DNA of 64,000 nucleotides. Source: Oscillibacter sp. MSJ-31. Lineage in GTDB: Bacteria; Bacillota; Clostridia; Oscillospirales; Oscillospiraceae. The stretch's first letter is position 1; every line of letters starts with the position of its first letter. Position numbers and translations under genes: made by a program. The stretch lies in assembly GCF_018918025.1 (NCBI RefSeq), contig NZ_JAHLPT010000004.1:62001-126000 (forward strand), in the 5' to 3' direction. Positions 49,064 through 57,932 of the stretch are shown in pieces. Under the pieces are notes generated by a model that saw only the letters and a program-made list of their open reading frames with translations, was not told where the DNA came from and did not search any database.

Positions 49064-51061
49064 ATGGCAAAGGCAGGAAAGAATTACGGCAACGAGAGCA
49101 TTTCCTTACTCGAGGGCGCGGAGCGCGTGCGCAAGCGTCCGGGCGTTATTTTCGGCTCGGACGGACTGGACGGCTGCGAGCACGCGGTGTTCGAGATCCT
49201 CTCGAACTCCATCGACGAGGCGCGCGAGGGGCACGGCAAGGTCATCACGCTCACGCATTACACCGACGGCAGCATCGAGGTGGAGGACAACGGGCGCGGC
49301 TGCCCCGTGGACTGGAACCCCAAGGAAAAGCGCTACAACTGGGAGCTCGTGTACTGTGAGCTCTACGCCGGCGGCAAGTACAACAATCTCGACGGCGACA
49401 ACTACGAATATTCCCTCGGCCTCAACGGCCTCGGCGCCTGCGCGACGCAGTACGCCTCGCGCTATATGGATGTGACCGTCTGGCGCGACGGGAACAAATA
49501 TTCCCTGCACTTTGAGCGCGGGCAGATCACCGGCAAAAAGGGAGAGGAGCTGAAGATCGAGCCGACCGACCGCGGCAAGAGGACCGGCACGCTCACGCGC
49601 TGGCTGCCCGATCTCGACGTGTTTACCGACATCAACATCCCCGCGTCGTATTTTACCGACGTGCTGCGCCGTCAGGCGGTCGTCAACGCGGGCATCACGT
49701 TCCGCTTCCGCGACCAGGTGGGCGGCAAATTCGAGACGCAGGAGTTCCTCTACGAAAACGGCATCGTGGACTATGTGACCGAGCTGGCGGGCGAGGGCGC
49801 GCTGACCACGCCCGTTTTCTGGGAGACGGAGCGCCGCGGCCGCGACCGCGAGGATAAACCGGAGTACAAGGTCAAGCTCTCCTGCGCCTGCTGCTTCTCA
49901 AACCGCGTGAACGTCATCGAGCACTACCACAACTCCTCGTGGCTCGAGCACGGCGGCGCGCCGGAAAAGGCGACTAAGACGGCCTTCGTCTACGCCATCG
50001 ACAAATATCTCAAGGACAGCGGCAAGTATCAGAAGAACGAGAGCAAGATCACCTGGCAGGACGTGGAGGACTGCCTCGTGCTGGTGTCCAACAACTTCTC
50101 CACGCAGACGAGCTACGAGAACCAGACGAAGAAGTCCATCACGAACAAATTCGTGCAGGAGGCCATGACGGACTTTCTCAAGTCCCGCCTGGAGACCTAC
50201 TTCATCGAGAACCGCGTCGAGGCGCTCAAAATCGCCGAGCAGGTGCTCATCAACAAAAGAAGCCGCGAGAGCGCGGAAAAGCAGCGGCTGAACATCAAGA
50301 AAAAGCTCTCCGGCAATATCGACATTTCCAACCGCGTGCAGAAGTTCGTGGACTGCCGCACGCGCGACGTGTCCCGCCGCGAAATTTATATCGTTGAGGG
50401 CGACAGCGCTCTCGGCAGCGTCAAGCTCTCGCGCGACGCGGAGTTTCAGGGCATCATGCCCGTGCGCGGCAAGATTCTGAACTGCCTCAAGGCCGACTAC
50501 GCCCGCATTTTCAAGAGCGAGATCATCACCGATCTTCTGAAGGTGCTCGGCTGCGGCGTGGAGGTGCAGGGCAAGGCGGTCAAGGAGCTCAACGCCTTCG
50601 ACCTCAACAATCTACGCTGGAGCAAGGTCGTCATCTGCACCGATGCGGACGTGGACGGCTTCCAGATCCGCACGCTCATTCTGACGATGATCTACCGTCT
50701 CTGCCCCACGCTCATCCGCGAGGGGTACGTCTACATCGCGGAAACGCCGCTCTTTGAGATCAACTGCGGCGACAAGACGTGGTTCGCCTACTCCGACAAG
50801 GAGAAGAACGACATCGTGAAAACGCTTGAGGGCAAGCGCTATAAGGTCGACCGCTCCAAGGGCCTCGGCGAGAACGACCCGGAGATGATGTGGCTGACGA
50901 CCATGAATCCGGAAACGCGCCGTCTCATCAAGGTCATGCCGGCCGACGCGGAGGCGACCTCGCAGGCGTTCGACCTGCTCCTCGGCGACAATTTGCAGGG
51001 GCGCAAGGATCACATTGCCGAAAACGGCTACAAGTATCTGGAACTGGCGGACATTTCGTAG
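49064..51061 (+). CDS. Orphan GyrB/ParE-like type IIA topoisomerase ATPase subunit
   Basis: This 665-aa protein has the GHKL ATPase, transducer and TOPRIM domains of GyrB/ParE: LEGAERVRKRPGVIFG, EILSNSIDEAREGH (catalytic Glu), VEDNGRGCPVDWN, GLNGLGACATQYAS, IYIVEGDSALGS near residue 444, CTDADVDGFQIRTL near 525 and KGLGENDPEMMW. The sequence departs from canonical forms (EGDSALGS in place of EGDSAGGS; DGFQIRTL in place of DGAHIRTL), and no GyrA/ParC partner follows. It is a divergent type IIA topoisomerase subunit found in clostridia; the partner is not in the window. Confidence 0.85.
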   Translation: MAKAGKNYGNESISLLEGAERVRKRPGVIFGSDGLDGCEHAVFEILSNSIDEAREGHGKVITLTHYTDGSIEVEDNGRGCPVDWNPKEKRYNWELVYCELYAGGKYNNLDGDNYEYSLGLNGLGACATQYASRYMDVTVWRDGNKYSLHFERGQITGKKGEELKIEPTDRGKRTGTLTRWLPDLDVFTDINIPASYFTDVLRRQAVVNAGITFRFRDQVGGKFETQEFLYENGIVDYVTELAGEGALTTPVFWETERRGRDREDKPEYKVKLSCACCFSNRVNVIEHYHNSSWLEHGGAPEKATKTAFVYAIDKYLKDSGKYQKNESKITWQDVEDCLVLVSNNFSTQTSYENQTKKSITNKFVQEAMTDFLKSRLETYFIENRVEALKIAEQVLINKRSRESAEKQRLNIKKKLSGNIDISNRVQKFVDCRTRDVSRREIYIVEGDSALGSVKLSRDAEFQGIMPVRGKILNCLKADYARIFKSEIITDLLKVLGCGVEVQGKAVKELNAFDLNNLRWSKVVICTDADVDGFQIRTLILTMIYRLCPTLIREGYVYIAETPLFEINCGDKTWFAYSDKEKNDIVKTLEGKRYKVDRSKGLGENDPEMMWLTTMNPETRRLIKVMPADAEATSQAFDLLLGDNLQGRKDHIAENGYKYLELADIS

Positions 51062-51164
51062 GAGGGCGGAAAACGGGGCAAAGCCCTTGCAAAAGAGCGG
51101 CGTTTATGGTACGCTGAAAGAACAGGATACCCAATGGACCCACACAGGGAAGGAGAATGGAAAA

Positions 51165-52808
51165 ATGAAAAAACTGATCGCTCTTCTGCTGGCGCTGATG
51201 TTGGCGCTGGCGCTGGCCGTCCCCGCAAGCGCGGCGGGCGAGGATATTGGCATCATCGGCGGAGCCGATGGCCCGACCTTTATCCTTGTCGGGGAGGACT
51301 TGGAGGCCGACACGGTGGACGGGAAGGACGTCGGCATCATCGGCAGCGCCGACAGCCCGACCTTTATCCTTGTCAGGGAGGACTCGGAGGCCGACGCGGA
51401 GGCTGCGAGGGCACAGCGTGAGGCTACCATCACGGCGCTCGGCGGCGTGGTCGGGCAAACCAACGTGCTGCTGAACGACAAATGCATCGCCTTTACGGAT
51501 GCCGCGCCCGAGGCCAGAAATGGCCGCACGATGGTCCCGCTGCGCGCCACGTTGGAGGCGATGGGCGCACAGGTCGATTACGATCAGGCCACGCGCTCGG
51601 CTCTGGTCACCGGAGAAAAGGCGAGCTTTACCCACGTCATCGGCAGCGATGTTATCACGCTCTCCGACGGCACGGAGGTGAAGATGGACGTGGCGTCCTA
51701 CGCGACGGCCTCGAACCGCACGATGGTGCCGGTTCGCTTCTTCTCGCAGGTACTCGGCTACGACGTTTTCTGGGACAATGATTACCGTATGGTCTTTCTG
51801 CTCGACGAGGAGACGTTCACAAAGAAGGTTGACAGCCGTCTCGCCATTCTCAACGGCTATCTGGCCGGAAATGCGAAGCGCTTTGACGCCTCCAAGAATT
51901 ATAGGGAGGACGTGACGCTCTCCGGCACGGTCAAGGTCATCGACTCCATCAAGGGCGACCGCAGCTATCCGTATTCCGGCAAGGCGTCCATGCTGCTGGG
52001 CAAGGACAGTATGAGTATGCGCATGAGCGCTGACCTGAGCGGGCTTGCGGAGCTGCTCGAGGGACTTGCCGGAGAGAAGCTACCGGAGACCTACCGCGCA
52101 GCGCTCATCAAGCCGGAGCTGGAGGTCATCTACGGCGACAGACTCTATAATAAGTCCCCGCTCTTTGACGCATTGATGACGAAGGAGAGCGGCGCACAGA
52201 CCGTCTCCGGCGCATGGTACGCGGCGGATGCCGCGATGAGCTTTGCCGATCTCCGGGCGTCGATGTACGGCAGCGGAGAGAGCTATACTGTCGGAGGTCT
52301 TCTCTACGCCTCGATGATGCAGGGCGAGGCGAACAGCTTCTTTACAAGCTGGAATAGCACGACGCAGCTGGCCTCTGCCGCGGCCGAGCTTCTCGGCGAT
52401 GACACCTTTACGAAGTCCGGCAGCAGCTATAAGTGGCACTTCGGCAAGGCGGAGCTTGCGAAGCTGATAACGGAGATGTACGGCGAGGCTTATGCCGCGG
52501 AGGTCATGAAGGAGGAAAGCATCGAGGAGCTGGACATCGACCTGACGCTGCGCGACGACGGCGGTGTGGAGCTCAAGTACACAGCGTCGACGAGCGTCAA
52601 TGAGGAAGCGGCGCTTCGCATCAACTACACGCTCGCCGGCAACAGCAGTCGTATGACCGCCAAGGGAACGGTGCAGGTGCGCAACGTCTGCGACGTGACC
52701 TTTGACGCGGCGGTCAGCGTCCGCACGACGAGCGAGAAGCCCCTCGTCGCCCCGCCCGCGGGCACAACGGTCATTGCGCTTCCCACGGCGGGACAGATCA
52801 CAGCATAA
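51165..52808 (+). CDS. Secreted protein with GIIGGADGPT repeats and copper-amine-oxidase-like domain
   Basis: This 547-aa exported protein has a signal peptide (KKLIALLLALMLALALAVPASA). Two tandem copies of a DIGIIGGADGPTFILV-like peptide follow (residues about 25-45 and 53-73). Next is a copper-amine-oxidase N-terminal-like domain (NGRTMVPLRATLEAMGAQVDYDQ ... ASNRTMVPVRFFSQVLGYDVFW) and a C-terminal beta-rich domain of unknown type. The GIIGGADGPT motif is best known in sodium-pump decarboxylase beta subunits but recurs as a short repeat in clostridial secreted proteins. Start at 51165 follows GGAGAATGG. Confidence 0.85.
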   Translation: MKKLIALLLALMLALALAVPASAAGEDIGIIGGADGPTFILVGEDLEADTVDGKDVGIIGSADSPTFILVREDSEADAEAARAQREATITALGGVVGQTNVLLNDKCIAFTDAAPEARNGRTMVPLRATLEAMGAQVDYDQATRSALVTGEKASFTHVIGSDVITLSDGTEVKMDVASYATASNRTMVPVRFFSQVLGYDVFWDNDYRMVFLLDEETFTKKVDSRLAILNGYLAGNAKRFDASKNYREDVTLSGTVKVIDSIKGDRSYPYSGKASMLLGKDSMSMRMSADLSGLAELLEGLAGEKLPETYRAALIKPELEVIYGDRLYNKSPLFDALMTKESGAQTVSGAWYAADAAMSFADLRASMYGSGESYTVGGLLYASMMQGEANSFFTSWNSTTQLASAAAELLGDDTFTKSGSSYKWHFGKAELAKLITEMYGEAYAAEVMKEESIEELDIDLTLRDDGGVELKYTASTSVNEEAALRINYTLAGNSSRMTAKGTVQVRNVCDVTFDAAVSVRTTSEKPLVAPPAGTTVIALPTAGQITA

Positions 52809-52824
52809 AAGAAGAACAACAGCG

Positions 52825-52857
52825 AAGGCGCGCTCCCAGCGGGAGCGCGCCTTTTTT
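52825..52857 (+). terminator. Terminator after the secreted protein gene
   Basis: GGCGCGCTCCC pairs with GGGAGCGCGCC around AGC, followed by six T. Confidence 0.88.
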
Positions 52858-52866
52858 CTGTAAGGG

Positions 52867-53811
52867 TCATTTTGCGGTGGGGGACAGCATGGTGCAGCCG
52901 TCGGAAAAGAGACGAATGACGGCGAGCTGCATCCCGTCCGTTGTAAAGAGGAGCGCGCAGTCGAGCTGCGGGGACTGCGAGGTGAGCGTCGTGCCGCTCC
53001 CGGTGGAAAAGACCACGTCGCCCTCGCTCAGAAGTCGTACACGGGCGGCATACGGCAGGTCGGACATTTCAAAGGTAAAGGGGTAGGTGCTCTGTGTGCC
53101 GCTCCCATCGCTGCCGAGACCGAAGGTGCCCGTGCCGTCGGCGGCGAAGTGCAGCTCGGTGTAGTAGATCGTCCCGGAGGCTTCGGTCGGCGTCCAGTCA
53201 TAGCCGGTGAGCAGATCGAGCGTTGGGCGCGTGAGGTACGCGGCGGCGTCCGGTACGGTGTAGCCGGAGAGGGGCAGAGCCTCGGCGAGACCGTCGAACG
53301 GCTCGCCCATACGCAGCGTACCACCCTGTACCCGCGCCGTGTCGGAGGAGGTGACGCTGCGCAGCACCAGGCTGCTCGAAGCGTAGGTGATGTCGGCGTA
53401 GCCGCAGGTGTAGGCCGCCGCGCCGTCGGCGCCCGCTTCCCAGGTGAAGCGGAGCAGCTGTCCGTCCTTTTCCCACCAGCCGACGCCGTCGGCGAAGTGG
53501 ACGACCGTGCCGTTTTCATATTGCCAGCTCGTGTCGAGAAGCTCCGCTACATCGGCTTCGCTGGGTCCGCCGCTGCCGTCGGGAAGTGTGACGTCCGGCG
53601 GCGTGTCGGGCGTCGGGGCGGGACGGTCAGGGGCGAGGCTCCATGCGGCGGTCAGCAGCATGAGTCCCGCAGCGAGCAGGTATTTCATGCGGCTCCTGCC
53701 GCGGCGGGGCGGCTCCTCCCGTGTGCCGAGGGCGGGAAATTCCTCGGGCAGCGCCGCGGTCTCCGGCGGCGGGGAAAATTCCTCCGGCGCGGGCGTGAAT
53801 TCCTGCGCCAT
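52867..53811 (-). CDS. Membrane-anchored extracellular protein of unknown function
   Basis: This 314-aa protein has a cytoplasmic Pro/Glu-rich N-terminus (about 1-40), one membrane helix (MKYLLAAGLMLLTAAWSLA, residues about 42-60) and a long extracytoplasmic part rich in Thr, Ser and beta strands. Two similar segments (DTSWQYENGTVVHFADGVGWW and YTELHFAADGTGTFGLGSD) suggest duplicated lipocalin-like or DUF-type beta domains. No family recognised. It starts 2 nt after the MscS gene stop, so the two are coupled. Confidence 0.65.
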   Translation of the reverse strand: MAQEFTPAPEEFSPPPETAALPEEFPALGTREEPPRRGRSRMKYLLAAGLMLLTAAWSLAPDRPAPTPDTPPDVTLPDGSGGPSEADVAELLDTSWQYENGTVVHFADGVGWWEKDGQLLRFTWEAGADGAAAYTCGYADITYASSSLVLRSVTSSDTARVQGGTLRMGEPFDGLAEALPLSGYTVPDAAAYLTRPTLDLLTGYDWTPTEASGTIYYTELHFAADGTGTFGLGSDGSGTQSTYPFTFEMSDLPYAARVRLLSEGDVVFSTGSGTTLTSQSPQLDCALLFTTDGMQLAVIRLFSDGCTMLSPTAK

Positions 53812-53813
53812 GC

Positions 53814-54770
53814 TCAGCCCTCCGCCCGGTGGACGACGACCTGCGGGAACGGGATCTCAATGCCTGCGCGGTCGAAGCCGAGCTTCAGCTCGCGGTTGAG
53901 CAGACGCGGGGCCTTATAGATATCCTGCTCGCGCACGATGGCGGCGATGCGCAGCACCACGCCGCTGTCGGCGAGCTCCTGCACGCCGGAGTAAACGGGA
54001 TCGTTGGGAAACACCTCGGGATACTTCGCGCGGATCTTCGGCAGCAGCTCGGCGAGCACCTTTTCCACGCGCTCGAGGTCCTCATTGTAGGAAACGGCGA
54101 CGTCGGTCTTTGCCCAGCTCTGCGCGGCGGAGCGGTTGAGGATGTTGCGCAGGTCGGAGTTGTTGATGATCTTGATGTTGTCGCCTGCGTCGCGGATGTA
54201 GGTGGTGCGGATGCCGATCTGCTCGACTGTGCCGCGGAAGCCGCCGACCTCGATGATGTCGCCGACGTTGAACTGATTCTCAAAGACGAGGAAAACGCCC
54301 GTCACCACGTCGGCGACCAAACTCTCCGCGCCGAAGCCGATGACTAGCGCCAACACTCCGACGCTGGCGAAAATGGTGCTCACGCCCACGCCGAGAATGG
54401 ACAGCCCCCAGAAAATGCCGATCAGCGCGGCAAAGTAGCTCACGGCGCTTTGCAGCAGCGTCACAGCAGAGCGCGCCTTGCCGCTGCGTGGATGGATGTG
54501 GGAGAGGATAAGGCCGGCGATGGCGGTGAGCAGGATGAGCAGCAGCACCATGGCGACGAGCTTGAAGAGCGTCGCCCAATTCAGCACGAGCACGGAGGCG
54601 ATGCTGTCCACGTCGCCGAAGAGGCTGCGCCACACGCTGCCGATGGATTGCTTTGCTTCCGGCGACAGGAAGGGCAGCAGGGTCGGGTTCGTGACCACCA
54701 GAAAGGCGGCGAGCAGAATGGCGTAGAGCAGGATCTTTTTCGGCTGGGGACGGTTCTTTTTCTCGTTCAT
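53814..54770 (-). CDS. MscS-family mechanosensitive channel
   Basis: This 318-aa protein has the small-conductance mechanosensitive channel layout. Three N-terminal membrane helices (ILLYAILLAAFLVVTN; TLFKLVAMVLLLILLTAIAGLIL; LIGIFWGLSILGVGVSTIFASVGVLALVIGFGAESLVADVVTGVFLVFENQFNVGD, the pore helix with Gly-Ala packing) are followed by the beta domain (VEQIGIRTTYIRDAGDNIKIINNSDL). It vents ions when membrane tension rises on osmotic downshift. Promoter at 54819-54847. Confidence 0.92.
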   Translation of the reverse strand: MNEKKNRPQPKKILLYAILLAAFLVVTNPTLLPFLSPEAKQSIGSVWRSLFGDVDSIASVLVLNWATLFKLVAMVLLLILLTAIAGLILSHIHPRSGKARSAVTLLQSAVSYFAALIGIFWGLSILGVGVSTIFASVGVLALVIGFGAESLVADVVTGVFLVFENQFNVGDIIEVGGFRGTVEQIGIRTTYIRDAGDNIKIINNSDLRNILNRSAAQSWAKTDVAVSYNEDLERVEKVLAELLPKIRAKYPEVFPNDPVYSGVQELADSGVVLRIAAIVREQDIYKAPRLLNRELKLGFDRAGIEIPFPQVVVHRAEG

Positions 54771-54818
54771 AAGCTTTCCTCCTTGCGCTGCCGGACGGTG
54801 CCGGCGTCTGACATTTCC

Positions 54819-54847
54819 ATTATAGCGCAGCTCGGCTGCGTTTGCAA
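54819..54847 (-). promoter_or_regulatory. SigA promoter for the MscS gene
   Basis: On the minus strand TTGCAA and TATAAT are separated by 17 bp, about 50 bp upstream of the start. Confidence 0.72.
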
Positions 54848-54864
54848 TTCCCGCGTATTGAAAA

Positions 54865-54903
54865 AAGGCGCGCTCCCGCCGGGAGCGCGTTCCCTTTTTC
54901 TCT
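54865..54903. terminator. Terminator of the copper operon
   Basis: CGCGCTCCC pairs with GGGAGCGCG around GCC, flanked by AAAAAA on the left, which gives a T run on the minus strand after copA. Confidence 0.75.
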
Positions 54904-54914
54904 TTTGAGGGGCC

Positions 54915-55124
54915 TTATTCGATGCCGAGGACCTTGTAGTCCTTGTCCTCCACCGCTTTTTTGAGTGCGGCGTCGTCCACGGGGGACTGCAGCGTCACGA
55001 CGGCGGTGCCGGCGGTGTGGCTGACCTCGGCGTCCACGACCTCAGGAATGGCCTCGAGCGCCTTTTTGACGGTCGCCTCACAGTGGGCGCACATCATGCC
55101 TTCGATCTTCATCGTCTTTTTCAT
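54915..55124 (-). CDS. Possible internally initiated CopZ-like chaperone
   Basis: Inside copA, AAGGAGAAGGAACCC precedes ATG 55124, whose in-frame product is a 69-aa heavy-metal-associated protein ([20 protein letters not shown]). This has the size and sequence pattern of the copper chaperone CopZ. Whether it is made separately is inference; CopZ fused to CopA plus an internal start would supply both forms from one gene. Confidence 0.45.
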   Translation of the reverse strand: MKKTMKIEGMMCAHCEATVKKALEAIPEVVDAEVSHTAGTAVVTLQSPVDDAALKKAVEDKDYKVLGIE

Positions 55125-57467
55125 GGGTTCCTTCTCCTTTTCCATTGTTGTTTTTTCTTCTGCCGGTGTTGTGTTTGCAGAGGCAGGCTTATTTCTGCGC
55201 TTGTGGTCGTGCTTTGGGTCGCGGAGCTTGAAGAGATTCAGCCGCAGGGCGTTGGATACCACGCAGAAGCTCGACAGGCTCATCGCCGCCGCGCCGAACA
55301 TGGGGTTGAGCGTCAGCCCCAGCGGGACGAACACGCCCGCGGCCAGCGGGATGCCGAGCGTGTTGTAGAAAAACGCCCAAAAGAGGTTCTGGTGGATGTT
55401 GCGCAGCGTCGCGCGGCTCAGACGGATGGCGGCGGGCACGTCGCTCAGGCGGCTCTTCATCAGCACCACGTCTGCCGCGTCGAGCGCGACGTCCGCGCCC
55501 GCGCCGATGGCGATGCCCACGTCCGCGCGGGTGAGCGCGGGAGCGTCGTTGATGCCGTCGCCGACCATGGCGACCTTGCCGCGCTCGCGCAGGCGGCGGA
55601 TCTCCGCTTCCTTGCCGTCGGGCAGTACGCCGGCGATCACGCGGTCCACACCCGCGGCGGCGCCGATGGCGCGCGCCGTGCGCTCGTTGTCACCTGTAAG
55701 CATGACGACCTCGATGCCCATATTCCGCAGCTCGCGCACGGCCTGCGGGCTGTCGGGTTTGATGACGTCCGCCACGGCGATGACGCCGAGGAGTCTGCCG
55801 TTTTCGCTGAACAGCAGCGGCGTTTTGCCGTCCTCCGCAAGCGCCTCGCAGCGCTCGCGCATGGCGGGGGAGACCTCCGATGCGGTGGAAACGTAGGCGA
55901 GACTGCCGCCGCAGAGCGTCTGCCCGTTCCGCACGGCGGTCAGCCCGCTGCCAGAGAGCGCCCGGAAGTCCGTGACCTCATCCGCGGTCAGGCCGTCGGC
56001 TTGCGCCCTGGCGAGGATCGCGCGGGCGAGCGGATGCTCGCTTTTCTGCTCGAGCGCAAGCGCCGCGCGAAGCAGCTCTGCTTCGCTTACACCGTCTGCG
56101 GGAAGAAGCTCGGTGACCTGCGGCTCGCCCGCAGTGATGGTGCCGGTCTTGTCCAGCACGACGATGTCCACGCGGCCCGTCTCCTCCAGCGACGCGGCGG
56201 TTTTGAACAGAATGCCGTTCTTCGCGCCCAGTCCGCTGCCGACCATGATGGCGACGGGCGTGGCGAGCCCCAGCGCGCAGGGACAGCTGATGACGAGCAC
56301 GGAAATGCCGCGCGCGAGGGCGAAGCCGACGCTCTGACCGAGCAGCAGCCACACGGCGGTCGTCACCGCCGCGATGGCAATGACGGCCGGCACGAATACG
56401 CCGGAGACCCTGTCCGCGATCTTTGCGATGGGGGCCTTGGTCGCGGCGGCATCGCTGACCATCTGAATGATCTGCGAAAGCGTGGTGTCCTCGCCGACGC
56501 GCGTGGCGCGGCAGCGCAGGAAGCCGGACTGGTTGACCGTTGCGGCGGAGACCGTGTCGCCCGCGGCCTTGTCCACCGGCAGGCTCTCGCCCGTCAGCGC
56601 CGCCTCGTTGACGGCGCTTGCGCCGTCAAGCACCACGCCGTCCACGGGGATGCTCTCGCCCGGGCGGACCACGAAGATGTCATCCTTCTGCACCTGCTCG
56701 ATGGGGACCTCAAGCTCCCTACCGTCGCGTTCGACCGTCGCGGTCTGCGGCGCGAGCTTCATCAGGCCCTTGAGCGCGTCGGTCGTGCGGCCCTTGGAGC
56801 GCGCCTCGAGCATCTTGCCGACGGTGATGAGCGTGAGGATCATGGCGGCGGACTCGAAATAGAAGTCCATCATGTAGGCCATCACGGCCTCTGTGTCGCC
56901 GCGCACCTGTGCGCCGGTCATGGCGAAGAGGGCGTAGGTGCTGTAGCCGAAGGCTGCCGTCGCGCCGAGGGCGACGAGCGTATCCATGTTCGGCGCGCGG
57001 CGCCACAGACTCTGGAAGCCGCTGATGAAGAATTTCTGGTTGATGACCATGATGGCGACCGTTAAAAGCAGCTGGGTCAGGCCCATCGCCACATGGTTGT
57101 CCGTGTAGAACGCGGGCAGCGGCCAGCCCCACATCATGTGTCCCATCGAAAAATACATCAGCACGAGCAGGAAACCGAGCGACCAGAACAGCCGGCGCTT
57201 CAGCTTCGGCGTTTCGTGATCCTCCAGCGCGGCCTCCGCCTCGGCGGCGCTCGGCGCGGCTTTGCTCGCGCCCTTTAAGGACGCGCCGTAGCCCGCCGCC
57301 TGCACGGCGGTGATGATGTCCTGCGGTGCGGCGGCGCCCTCCACGCCCATCGAGTTCGTCAGCAGGCTTACCGAGCAGGACGTGACGCCCGGGACCCTGC
57401 TCACCGCCTTTTCGACCCGGGCCGAGCAGGCGGCGCAGCTCATGCCGGTCACATTGTATTGTGTCAT
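54915..57467 (-). CDS. copA: Copper-exporting P1B-type ATPase with C-terminal CopZ-like domain
   Basis: This 850-aa protein has an N-terminal heavy-metal domain (GMSCAAC, residues 8-14), eight membrane helices, the actuator TGES loop ([15 protein letters not shown]), the CPC metal site in [12 protein letters not shown] (near 395), phosphorylation motif DKTGT (near 437) and [10 protein letters not shown] (near 635). It exports Cu(I). After a charged linker rich in E/K (about 745-775) it carries a second heavy-metal domain (GMMCAHC near 790), an unusual C-terminal position equivalent to CopZ. An internal ATG at 55124 with AAGGAG 9 nt upstream could yield the CopZ-like domain alone. It lies 50 nt downstream of csoR. 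Confidence 0.92.
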   Translation of the reverse strand: MTQYNVTGMSCAACSARVEKAVSRVPGVTSCSVSLLTNSMGVEGAAAPQDIITAVQAAGYGASLKGASKAAPSAAEAEAALEDHETPKLKRRLFWSLGFLLVLMYFSMGHMMWGWPLPAFYTDNHVAMGLTQLLLTVAIMVINQKFFISGFQSLWRRAPNMDTLVALGATAAFGYSTYALFAMTGAQVRGDTEAVMAYMMDFYFESAAMILTLITVGKMLEARSKGRTTDALKGLMKLAPQTATVERDGRELEVPIEQVQKDDIFVVRPGESIPVDGVVLDGASAVNEAALTGESLPVDKAAGDTVSAATVNQSGFLRCRATRVGEDTTLSQIIQMVSDAAATKAPIAKIADRVSGVFVPAVIAIAAVTTAVWLLLGQSVGFALARGISVLVISCPCALGLATPVAIMVGSGLGAKNGILFKTAASLEETGRVDIVVLDKTGTITAGEPQVTELLPADGVSEAELLRAALALEQKSEHPLARAILARAQADGLTADEVTDFRALSGSGLTAVRNGQTLCGGSLAYVSTASEVSPAMRERCEALAEDGKTPLLFSENGRLLGVIAVADVIKPDSPQAVRELRNMGIEVVMLTGDNERTARAIGAAAGVDRVIAGVLPDGKEAEIRRLRERGKVAMVGDGINDAPALTRADVGIAIGAGADVALDAADVVLMKSRLSDVPAAIRLSRATLRNIHQNLFWAFFYNTLGIPLAAGVFVPLGLTLNPMFGAAAMSLSSFCVVSNALRLNLFKLRDPKHDHKRRNKPASANTTPAEEKTTMEKEKEPMKKTMKIEGMMCAHCEATVKKALEAIPEVVDAEVSHTAGTAVVTLQSPVDDAALKKAVEDKDYKVLGIE

Positions 57468-57517
57468 TGCGTGTTCCTCGGTTCTGTGAAATTGCGGTTA
57501 GGTTGTGCGGTTTTCAC

Positions 57518-57826
57518 TCATTTCATGAGCTTTTGAAGCGTCGTCACCAGCTCGTCGATCGTCTCGTCCCTGCCGGCGCGGATATCCTCCGCTACGCAGG
57601 TGCGGATGTGCGCGGCAAGCAGCTCCTTGTTGAAGGCGTTGACCGCCGCGTTGACCGCCGCGGCCTGCACTAAAATGTCGGGACAGTACGCGCCGGACTC
57701 CACCATGCTGCGGATGCCGCGGATTTGCCCCTCGATGCGGTTGAGCCGGTGAATGAGCTTTTTGTACTCCTCCGGCGAGCGCTCCTTTTTGCGCTGCGAG
57801 CAGCGGCAGCATTCCGATCGGTCCAT
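57518..57826 (-). CDS. csoR: Copper-sensing repressor CsoR
   Basis: This 102-aa all-helical DUF156 protein has the copper-binding Cys-His-Cys set: Cys in SGAYCPDILVQ, His and Cys in AAHIRTCVAED; HRLNRIEGQIRGIRSMVE is the family signature. In the apo form it binds its operator and represses; Cu(I) binding releases DNA. The N-terminal SECCRCSQ stretch is extra. Start at 57826 follows GGGAGGCACGGTAT. It is first in the csoR-copA operon with two operators upstream. Confidence 0.93.
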   Translation of the reverse strand: MDRSECCRCSQRKKERSPEEYKKLIHRLNRIEGQIRGIRSMVESGAYCPDILVQAAAVNAAVNAFNKELLAAHIRTCVAEDIRAGRDETIDELVTTLQKLMK

Positions 57827-57850
57827 ATACCGTGCCTCCCTGATAGCGAT

Positions 57851-57900
57851 ATACCCCTTGGGGGTATCTGCACTATATACCCCTATGGGGTATTTGTCAA
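57851..57900 (-). promoter_or_regulatory. csoR-copA promoter with two CsoR operators
   Basis: On the minus strand TTGACA (57895-57900) and TATAGT (57872-57877) are separated by 17 bp. Palindromes ATACCCCTATGGGGTAT (57877-57893, in the spacer) and ATACCCCTTGGGGGTAT (57851-57867, over the start region) match the GC-tract CsoR operator. Confidence 0.88.
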
Positions 57901-57902
57901 GG

Positions 57903-57932
57903 GGAAAAAAGAGAAAAGGTCTCAGGACCCTT
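57903..57932 (-). terminator. Short terminator overlapping the stop of the GTPase-NYN gene
   Basis: On the minus strand AAAGGGTC and GACCTTTT pair around CTGA, which includes the stop codon, followed by CTCTTTTTT. Confidence 0.6.

Noticed and set aside
55017-57065. A plus-strand open frame of 682 codons opposite copA
   Set aside because: Shadow of copA with biased composition and no ribosome site.
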